Assembly: GCA_035640035.1 (NCBI GenBank)
Contig: DASQWX010000170.1
Coordinates: 1-10,327 of the forward strand
Direction of reading: 5' to 3'
From: 13-2-20CM-68-14 sp035640035
Lineage (GTDB): Bacteria; Actinomycetota; Thermoleophilia; Gaiellales; Gaiellaceae
Length of the DNA stretch: 10,327 nt
A program made the position numbers and the translations under genes. The notes under the pieces are model-generated. The model saw only the letters and a list, made by a program, of their open reading frames with translations. It did no database searches and had not been told where the DNA came from. Of the stretch, positions 5,994 through 10,327 are shown one piece after another (position 1 is the first letter of the stretch; each line of letters begins with the position of its first letter).

Positions 5994-6028
5994 CGTTTGC
6001 GAGACCTGGTTCGGGGTAGCCGCAAACG
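5994..6028. repeat. 8-bp inverted repeat in the oxidoreductase-PRC gap
   Basis: CGTTTGCG (5994-6001) and CGCAAACG (6021-6028) are perfect complements around a 19-nt loop. The 98-bp gap holds this and the PRC Shine-Dalgarno sequence 19 nt further on. It could be a weak terminator (no T-run) or a structured leader element. Confidence 0.5.
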
Positions 6029-6062
6029 GGGTCCTGAAATCGAGATGAGGGAGGAATGACTC

Positions 6063-6419
6063 ATGGCCACCGTAGAAATCTGGTCCTGGTCGGTCGCAAC
6101 ACCGCCGAACATCGATCTGACCGGCTTCGAAGTCGAAGCCACCGACGGCAAGATCGGCAAGGTCGACGAGGCGACCCACGAAGCCGCTGGCAGCTTCATC
6201 GTCGTCGACACCGGCCCGTGGATCTTCGGCAAGAAGGTGATGATCCCGGCCGGGGTCATCCGTGACCTCGACCCCGACACTCAGTCGATCTTCGTCGGAC
6301 TGACCAAGGACGAGATCAAGAACGCACCGGAGTTCGACGAGAACACGTACCGCGATCAGACGTACCGGAACCAGCTCGGCACTTACTACGCGGGCCGGCG
6401 CGGTCGCTCCGGCATCTAG
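6063..6419 (+). CDS. PRC-barrel domain protein
   Basis: This 118-aa protein starts at ATG 6063, with GAGGGAGGA (6047-6055) 7 nt upstream. An out-of-frame ATG at 6056 lies within the spacer. Residues ~18-75 fit the PRC-barrel beta fold: DLTGFEVEATDGKIGKVDEA, then a short beta strand pair with GSFIVVDTGPWIFGKKVMIP, then AGVIRDLDPDTQSIFVGLTK. The C-terminal part is charged and Tyr-rich (TYRDQTYRNQLGTYYAGRR). PRC barrels occur in photosynthetic reaction-centre H subunits and in RimM, and as small free-standing proteins whose role is mostly unknown. It has no membrane segment or signal peptide. A strong hairpin follows, marking the end of the transcript. Confidence 0.85.
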   Translation: MATVEIWSWSVATPPNIDLTGFEVEATDGKIGKVDEATHEAAGSFIVVDTGPWIFGKKVMIPAGVIRDLDPDTQSIFVGLTKDEIKNAPEFDENTYRDQTYRNQLGTYYAGRRGRSGI

Positions 6420-6437
6420 CGCGTTCCCGAACCCGAA

Positions 6438-6465
6438 GCGAAGCCCCGCACGAGCGGGGCTTCGC
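6438..6465. terminator. Strong GC hairpin after the PRC-barrel gene
   Basis: A perfect 12-bp stem, GCGAAGCCCCGC / GCGGGGCTTCGC, with tetraloop ACGA starts 19 bp after the stop. There is no T-tract afterwards (GCGTCG), as is common for high-GC actinobacterial terminators. Its right arm ends 6 bp before the -10-like element of the next gene. Confidence 0.75.
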
Positions 6466-6471
6466 GCGTCG

Positions 6472-6477
6472 TAGGCT
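6472..6477 (+). promoter_or_regulatory. Putative -10 element for leaderless DUF1697 mRNA
   Basis: TAGGCT is followed by the 6 nt CAGCCC and GTG 6484. No Shine-Dalgarno sequence is present. The -35 region would fall inside the preceding terminator hairpin. Confidence 0.55.
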
Positions 6478-6483
6478 CAGCCC

Positions 6484-7023
6484 GTGGCGGCTCAGATCGT
6501 CTTCCTGCGCGGGATCAACATCGGCTCCCGCAACCGGATCGCAATGCCAAAGCTGCGAGAGGCACTCGAAGAGTCCGGCTTCGCGGACGTCAGGACGCAC
6601 GTGCAGAGCGGGAACATCGTCCTCTCCTCCAACGCGAAGCCCGCCGAGACCGCCCGGAAGGTCAAGCGCCTGATCCGCGAGACCTTCGGCCTCGATATCG
6701 CCGTGGTCGCGCGCACCCGCGCGGAGCTGGCGCGGGTGGTGAAGCGCAACCCGCTCGCCGACGTCGCCGAGGATCCGAAGCGGTACCAGGTCAGCTTCCT
6801 GGCCGAGAAGCTCGGCCGCGAGACGCAGCAAAAGCTCGAGGCCGCGGCCCTCGAGTCCGAACGCATCGTCTTCAGCGGACGCGAGATCTACGCCTGGCAC
6901 CCTGCCGGCGTCGCGCGGTCGAAGCTCTGGGCCGCCCTCGCGTCGAACAGCCTCGGCGTGCCGGCGACCGCACGGAACTGGACGACGGTGACGAAGCTGC
7001 TCGAGATCGCCGACGAGCGATGA
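6484..7023 (+). CDS. DUF1697 family protein
   Basis: This 179-aa protein starts at GTG 6484. The opening AQIVFLRGINIGSRNRIAMP followed by KLREALEESGFADVRTHVQS and GNIVLSS is the DUF1697 hallmark, and the end KLWAALASNSLGVPATARNWTTVTKLLE also fits the family. The length is normal. No biochemical function is established for the family; the ~180-residue alpha/beta protein is soluble, with no signal peptide. The gene appears leaderless and monocistronic-start, although the DHFR-like gene follows after 54 bp and could be read through. Confidence 0.9.
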   Translation: MAAQIVFLRGINIGSRNRIAMPKLREALEESGFADVRTHVQSGNIVLSSNAKPAETARKVKRLIRETFGLDIAVVARTRAELARVVKRNPLADVAEDPKRYQVSFLAEKLGRETQQKLEAAALESERIVFSGREIYAWHPAGVARSKLWAALASNSLGVPATARNWTTVTKLLEIADER

Positions 7024-7077
7024 GTTCCGCCGACGGCCGGCGTCTTTCAAGAGAAAGCTCGGACGGGAGGTGCAGCG

Positions 7078-7617
7078 ATGAGGAAGCTGGTGGAGTCGAC
7101 GTTCATGACCCTCGACGGCGTGATCAGCGACCCGCAGAACTGGGCTCAGCCGTACTGGGACGACGAGCACGCGAACTATTCGCAGGGCCTGCTCTACTCC
7201 TCTGACGCGATGCTGCTCGGCCGCAAGACCTACGAAGGCTTCGCCCAAGCATGGCCGCCGCGCGCCGGCGACAACGACTTCGCGGACCGGTTCAACGAGC
7301 TGCCGAAGTACGTCGCCTCGCGCTCGATGCCGCCCGGCGCGGCGGAGTGGAACGCGACCGTGCTCGAGGGCGATGTCGCCGACGCCGTCGCGAGCCTGAA
7401 GGATCAGCCCGGCGAGAACATCGTCAAATACGGCACCGGCGAGTTCTCGAAGACGCTCCTCGAGCACAAGCTCGTCGACGAGTACCACTTCTGGGTCTTC
7501 CCTGAGATCGCCGGCGAGGGCGAGAGGCTGCTCGACGGCTTCCGGGCGAGCCTTCAGCTCCTGGACACGACCAGGTTCGGATCCGGAATCGTCGTGCTCA
7601 AGCTCGCGCCGAAGTAG
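7078..7617 (+). CDS. Dihydrofolate reductase-like (RibD C-terminal) family protein
   Basis: This 179-aa protein starts at ATG 7078, with GGGAGG 7 nt upstream. N-terminal MRKLVESTFMTLDGVISDPQ, then AMLLGRKTYEGFAQAWPP (residues 44-61), KYVASRSM, and later ENIVKYGTGEFSKTLLEHKLVDEYHF and the FPEIAGEGERLLDG turn are typical of the RibD-C/DHFR-like superfamily. Members bind NADPH and include the pyrimidine reductase domain of riboflavin synthesis. Stand-alone proteins like this one are usually of unknown substrate, and no deaminase domain is fused here. This is unlikely to be the cell's true FolA. A weak 5-bp hairpin (7044-7057) lies in its leader. Confidence 0.88.
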   Translation: MRKLVESTFMTLDGVISDPQNWAQPYWDDEHANYSQGLLYSSDAMLLGRKTYEGFAQAWPPRAGDNDFADRFNELPKYVASRSMPPGAAEWNATVLEGDVADAVASLKDQPGENIVKYGTGEFSKTLLEHKLVDEYHFWVFPEIAGEGERLLDGFRASLQLLDTTRFGSGIVVLKLAPK

Positions 7618-7673
7618 CGGCGCCGTTAACGAAAGATTTGCAGCGGGCTCGCGGCTCGCTGACAACTGAGGCG

Positions 7674-7679
7674 TACGGT
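7674..7679 (+). promoter_or_regulatory. Possible -10 element upstream of the three-TM gene
   Basis: TACGGT is the same hexamer as at 181-186. It would give a short leader of about 30 nt containing the GGAGG ribosome binding site. No -35 box at proper spacing is visible, so this is tentative. Confidence 0.3.
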
Positions 7680-7716
7680 CCGGCCCGCTAGCCGTCAGCC
7701 GACCTCGGAGGCCGTC

Positions 7717-8715
7717 ATGCCGAGATTTCTGCCGGTCGGAAAGGGTGTCAAAGGACCCGCGGGGTTCCTGCTTGCGGCGATTCCCGCGCTCGGAGCGGTG
7801 CTCACCGGTCTCGCGATCACCGGAAGCCTGGTCGGGCGCATGGCGCGTGACCACCCGCTCGCGACCTACGGCGCCTTCGGGCTCGCCGTGCTCGCGATCT
7901 TCGCCGGCTCGGCGGCTGCGTTCGCCCTCCGCGACGGATCGACCGAAGAGAGGGCGGCCGTCTACTCGGGCCTGGCGCTGGTCGCGGCGAGCCTCCTCTT
8001 CGGTGTCTACGCCGGAGTCGAGACGTGGGGCGACCGCGCGCAGCCGAGCATCATGCTGACGCCGAAGGCGGGGAAGACGGTCGCGGTCACAGTCCACGGC
8101 GCCGGGCTTCGCTCGAGCGATCACATCGTCGTCGAGGTCGAGCAGCTCGTCCGTGCGCCCAACGATGCGGGGAGGCTCACGTGGAAGCCGGGACAGCCGC
8201 TGTACGGCGCTTCGCTCGGGCCCGACGGCGACGGCCGGATCCAGTACTCGGTCGACATCCCGATTCCCGCCGGCGACTACGACGACCTCGGGGCCCGCGC
8301 GTGGGTCGGTGACGAGCCGCGTCCGTGCTACGCAACCGGGAACACGACCGGCTGCGTGCGCGTGCACGTCCCTCGTCCGCAGGAGCGGCCGCAGCTCGCC
8401 GTCTCGTGGGAGACCTTCGTCCGCGCGCCGCGGCTACTCGTTCATCTCACGGCGAAGAACCTGCCGCAGCATCCATCGCGGTCGATGACTCTCCGGGTCT
8501 ACGGGATCGCGGCCGACCAGACTCGACGGAACCTCGCGGAATGGTCGCTGGCTCCGAACGCCGACGGCGAGTTCGACCGCCGGCTGGCCGTCGTCGTCGG
8601 ACATGCATTCGCGGACGTCTGCGTCGTCGCAAGCACCTCGACCCGCGAGCCGGAATGTCCTGCCGCGGCCGAGGACGGAACCGTCTGGTCGCGACTCGCT
8701 GTGCCGAGCGTCTGA
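7717..8715 (+). CDS. Unrecognised membrane protein, three TM helices and a soluble C-terminal domain
   Basis: This 332-aa protein starts at ATG 7717, with GGAGG 5 nt upstream. I do not recognise a family. Three hydrophobic segments are visible: about 17-40 (GFLLAAIPALGAVLTGLAIT), 50-71 (YGAFGLAVLAIFAGSAAAFA) and 80-101 (AAVYSGLALVAASLLFGVYA). The remaining ~230 residues are polar, beta-rich and contain two Cys pairs (Cys204/Cys213 and Cys302/Cys314), which would suit disulphides in an extracytoplasmic domain. The first half of that domain (PSIMLTPKAGKTVAVTVHGAGLRSSDHIVV) looks like an immunoglobulin-like beta sandwich. A topology with N-terminus inside and C-terminal domain outside is inferred. 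The gene is followed after 83 bp by the MreB homologue, so a cell-envelope role is possible but unproven. Confidence 0.8.
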   Translation: MPRFLPVGKGVKGPAGFLLAAIPALGAVLTGLAITGSLVGRMARDHPLATYGAFGLAVLAIFAGSAAAFALRDGSTEERAAVYSGLALVAASLLFGVYAGVETWGDRAQPSIMLTPKAGKTVAVTVHGAGLRSSDHIVVEVEQLVRAPNDAGRLTWKPGQPLYGASLGPDGDGRIQYSVDIPIPAGDYDDLGARAWVGDEPRPCYATGNTTGCVRVHVPRPQERPQLAVSWETFVRAPRLLVHLTAKNLPQHPSRSMTLRVYGIAADQTRRNLAEWSLAPNADGEFDRRLAVVVGHAFADVCVVASTSTREPECPAAAEDGTVWSRLAVPSV

Positions 8716-8789
8716 ATTACCCTGCCCGCTTCTCGTCACCTGAAAGAGGAGGGGCCGAAGTACCCGCAGACCTGAGGTTCCCGCGCCGC

Positions 8790-8795
8790 TAGCCT
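8790..8795 (+). promoter_or_regulatory. Possible -10 element for the MreB gene
   Basis: TAGCCT lies 3 nt before GTG 8799 and 15 nt before GTG 8811. The spacing to 8799 is shorter than in the other leaderless-like genes of this window, so it either indicates a start at 8811 or is coincidental. Confidence 0.35.
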
Positions 8796-8798
8796 GCC

Positions 8799-9866
8799 GT
8801 GGGGTCTGGCGTGGCTTACTTGCGTTCCTTCAGCGGTCGCGAGCTGGCGGTCGATCTCGGCACCGCCAACTCGCTCGTCTTCGTCCGCGGCGAGGGGATC
8901 GTCGTGTTCGAGCCCTCGGTCGTCGCGATCGACGACCGGACCGATGAGGTCCAGGCCGTCGGGGCCGATGCCCGACGGATGATCGGCCGCACGCCGGCGA
9001 CGATCCGCGCGATCCGGCCGCTGCGACACGGAGTCATCGCCGACTTCGACGTGACCGAACAGATGTTGCGCTACTTCATCCGGAAGGTCGGCGGCCGACG
9101 GCTTCCGCTCGCCCACGTCGTCCTCTGCGTGCCGAGCGGGATCACGAAGGTCGAGCGCGAAGCGGTTGAGGAAGCGACGCTCGCCGCGGGCGCTCGCCGC
9201 GTCTACCTGATCGAAGAGCCGATGGCCGCAGCGATCGGCGCCGGTCTGCCCGTCGCCGAGCCGCAGGGGAGCATGATCGTCGACATCGGCGGCGGCACGA
9301 CCGAAGTCGCCGTCATCTCGCTCGGCGGGATCGTCGTCTGGCAGTCGATCAAGGTCGGCGGGTACGAGATGGACGAGGCTGTCGCGAGGTACGTGCAGGG
9401 CACCTACGGGCTGCTGATCGGCGACGAGACGGCCGAGGAGGCGAAGCTCGAGGCCGGCTCCGCGTGGGAGCTCGAGGAAGAGCTCGAATGCTCGGTCGGC
9501 GGCCGCGATCTCCAGTCCGGGCTGCTGCGCCGGCTCGAGCTCAGGTCCGAGGAGCTCCGCAACGCGCTCGAGCGCCCGGTCCAGCGCATCGTCGCCGCGG
9601 TCAAGGACACGCTCGAAGGAACGCCGCCGGAGCTCGCCGGCGACGTCAGCGACCGCGGGATCGTGCTTGCGGGCGGGGGTGCGCTCCTCCGCGGAATCGA
9701 CCGGCGGATCAGCGACGAGACCGGCCTCTACGTCACCCGCAGCGAGTCGCCGCTGACCTCGGTCGTCCTCGGCGCCGGCGCTGCGCTCGACGAGCTCGAT
9801 TCGCTGAAGAAGACGGGTCCCGAAGCCCGGCGCGGCCGCCACCCAAGGCGGTTCGGCAGGCGATAG
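8799..9866 (+). CDS. mreB: MreB-family actin-like protein
   Basis: This protein is 355 aa from GTG 8799 (351 from GTG 8811, 348 from TTG 8820). Actin-fold motifs are complete: phosphate 1 DLGTANS (19-25), connect 1 EEPMAAAIGAG (139-149), phosphate 2 VDIGGGTTEV (161-170), and the adenosine loop GIVLAGGGALLRG (287-299). The segment GRDLQSGLLRRLELRSEELR is the MreB-specific region. It polymerises on the inner membrane face and organises cell-wall synthesis in rods. The short end KKTGPEARRGRHPRRFGRR (337-355) is strongly basic and beyond the usual fold. No mreC or mreD follows in the window, so this looks like a stand-alone paralogue rather than the core mre operon. The N-terminal RSFSGRELAVDLG matches normal family starts near residue 9, which favours one of the later start codons. 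The stop codon overlaps the first base pairs of a repeat element. Confidence 0.92.
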   Translation: MGSGVAYLRSFSGRELAVDLGTANSLVFVRGEGIVVFEPSVVAIDDRTDEVQAVGADARRMIGRTPATIRAIRPLRHGVIADFDVTEQMLRYFIRKVGGRRLPLAHVVLCVPSGITKVEREAVEEATLAAGARRVYLIEEPMAAAIGAGLPVAEPQGSMIVDIGGGTTEVAVISLGGIVVWQSIKVGGYEMDEAVARYVQGTYGLLIGDETAEEAKLEAGSAWELEEELECSVGGRDLQSGLLRRLELRSEELRNALERPVQRIVAAVKDTLEGTPPELAGDVSDRGIVLAGGGALLRGIDRRISDETGLYVTRSESPLTSVVLGAGAALDELDSLKKTGPEARRGRHPRRFGRR

Positions 9867-9950
9867 GGACTGTCCCCGCAGGGGCTGTCCCTGCGGGCGC
9901 GACGAAGTTGCGACCGGCTTCAGGGACAGTCCCCGTTGGGGACAGTCCCT
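9865..9950. repeat. Compound inverted repeat of four 13-bp units
   Basis: Four related units occur: AGGGACTGTCCCC (9865-9877), AGGGGCTGTCCCT (9880-9892), AGGGACAGTCCCC (9922-9934) and GGGGACAGTCCCT (9938-9950). The outermost pair is a perfect 13-bp inverted repeat, and the two halves are inverted copies of each other. Inner stems are also possible (CCCGCAGGG/CCCTGCGGG at 9875-9897). The central 29 bp are unrelated. It resembles a REP/BIME- or MITE-like element, and could also act as a terminator after mreB. No gene was seen in 9867-10057. Confidence 0.8.
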
Positions 9951-9997
9951 TGGTGAAGGATCGTCGGACGCTCGGACAACGATCGCGTCGCCTCGGC

Positions 9998-10027
9998 CAT
10001 TGCCCCCGCGGGCGATGCCGGGCATCG
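9998..10027. promoter_or_regulatory. Two overlapping hairpins upstream of the SnoaL-like gene
   Basis: CATTGCCC (9998-10005) can pair with GGGCGATG (10010-10017), with one G-U. CGATGC (10013-10018) can instead pair with GCATCG (10022-10027). They share CGATG, so only one can form. They end 30 nt before the GTG start. Confidence 0.35.
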
Positions 10028-10057
10028 TGCCTCCGCCGTAAAGGAAAGGAGCGGAAC

Positions 10058-10327
10058 GTGACAAGCCGGGACGCGCTGGGAGTGGTCGAGGAGTACAAGC
10101 AAGCGTTTGGCAGCGGCGACGTCGCGGGGGCGCGCTCGCTGCTCGCCGACGATCTCCATTTTCAGGGACCGTTCGACGAGTTCCATAACGCCGACGACTA
10201 CCTGCAATCGCTCGCCAAGCTCGCCCCGATCGTGAAAGGAACCGACGTCAAGAAGGTTCTCGCCGACGGCGACGATGTCGTCACGATTTACGACCTCCGC
10301 ACGAACACGCCCGCGGGGACGTCCGCG
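10058..10327 (+). CDS. SnoaL/NTF2-like protein (3' end outside window)
   Basis: 90 codons are present from GTG 10058, preceded 6 nt upstream by the strong Shine-Dalgarno AAGGAAAGGAG (10041-10051). The protein begins VTSRDALGVVEEYKQAFGSG and continues DVAGARSLLADDLHFQGPFD, then EFHNADDYLQSLAKLAPI and VLADGDDVVTIYDLRTNTPA. This is the SnoaL-like/NTF2 cone-shaped alpha+beta fold: an N-terminal helix, a short-loop LLADDLHFQGP strand, then a second helix. Members range from polyketide cyclases to ketosteroid isomerase relatives and small-molecule binding proteins; no substrate can be inferred. The gene runs off the window. Confidence 0.8.
   Translation, partial: MTSRDALGVVEEYKQAFGSGDVAGARSLLADDLHFQGPFDEFHNADDYLQSLAKLAPIVKGTDVKKVLADGDDVVTIYDLRTNTPAGTSA

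Noticed and set aside
5994..6030. Possible tRNA T-arm-like GGTTCG sequence
   Set aside because: No acceptor stem, anticodon arm or CCA-side pairing around it; only the short motif matches.
4734..6059. 441-codon plus-strand open frame overlapping the oxidoreductase
   Set aside because: It is an Arg/Pro-rich shifted-frame shadow of a protein with complete FAD and NAD(P) motifs.
7044..7057. CTTTC-AAGA-GAAAG hairpin before the DHFR-like gene
   Set aside because: A 5-bp stem with no T-run is too weak to call a terminator or regulatory element.
6316..8367. 683-codon minus-strand open frame antisense to the DUF1697, DHFR-like and three-TM genes
   Set aside because: The translation is Arg/Asp/Val-rich low-complexity typical of the opposite strand of high-GC genes, and three well-recognised or well-signalled genes lie on the other strand.
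9865..9950. CRISPR-like repeats
   Set aside because: The units are inverted, only 13 bp, and lack regular unique spacers.
8736..10064. 442-codon minus-strand open frame antisense to mreB
   Set aside because: It mirrors the MreB codons and runs through the palindromic repeat; no domain is recognisable.

Overview
This high-GC window, with compact genes and many GTG starts, looks like chromosomal DNA from an actinomycete. The LuxR-type regulator, the RpoD-like sigma factor and the MreB resemble proteins I associate with Thermoleophilia (Gaiellales/Solirubrobacterales). That placement is inference from recalled family sequences, not a search. I see no tRNA, rRNA, CRISPR array, transposase or phage gene.

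Layout. 1-159 (-) is the 5' part of a cupin gene, divergent from an isocitrate lyase/PEP mutase superfamily gene (194-940, +). Next is a leftward unit transcribed 2501 to 927: an RpoD-type sigma factor, ribosomal protein L31 and a YCII-like protein. A 293-bp intergenic region with two copies of a palindromic repeat follows. Rightward genes then encode acylphosphatase (2795-3058), a TPR/LuxR-HTH regulator whose 5' end is unresolved (3226-4737 as the minimal ORF), an FAD/NAD(P) oxidoreductase (4858-5964), a PRC-barrel protein (6063-6419) ending in a strong hairpin, a DUF1697 protein (6484-7023), a RibD-C/dihydrofolate-reductase-like protein (7078-7617), an unrecognised three-TM protein (7717-8715), an MreB homologue (8799-9866), an 86-bp compound inverted repeat (9865-9950), and the start of a SnoaL/NTF2-like gene that runs off the window.

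Two modes of translation initiation are visible. Four genes have a TANNNT -10-like hexamer 6-7 nt before a GTG start and no usable Shine-Dalgarno sequence: cupin, ICL-like, acylphosphatase and DUF1697. These are probably leaderless. L31, the oxidoreductase, PRC-barrel, DHFR-like, three-TM and SnoaL genes have clear Shine-Dalgarno sequences 5-7 nt before ATG or GTG.

Most neighbours do not form one obvious pathway. The clearest functional grouping is sigma factor-L31-YCII (transcription and translation machinery). The LuxR regulator and the flavoprotein are separated by 120 bp holding three perfect palindromes, which suggests local control. I find no convincing new multi-gene defence or biosynthetic system. 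The most interesting signals are that palindrome array, the start-codon anomalies of the sigma and LuxR genes, and the palindromic repeats.
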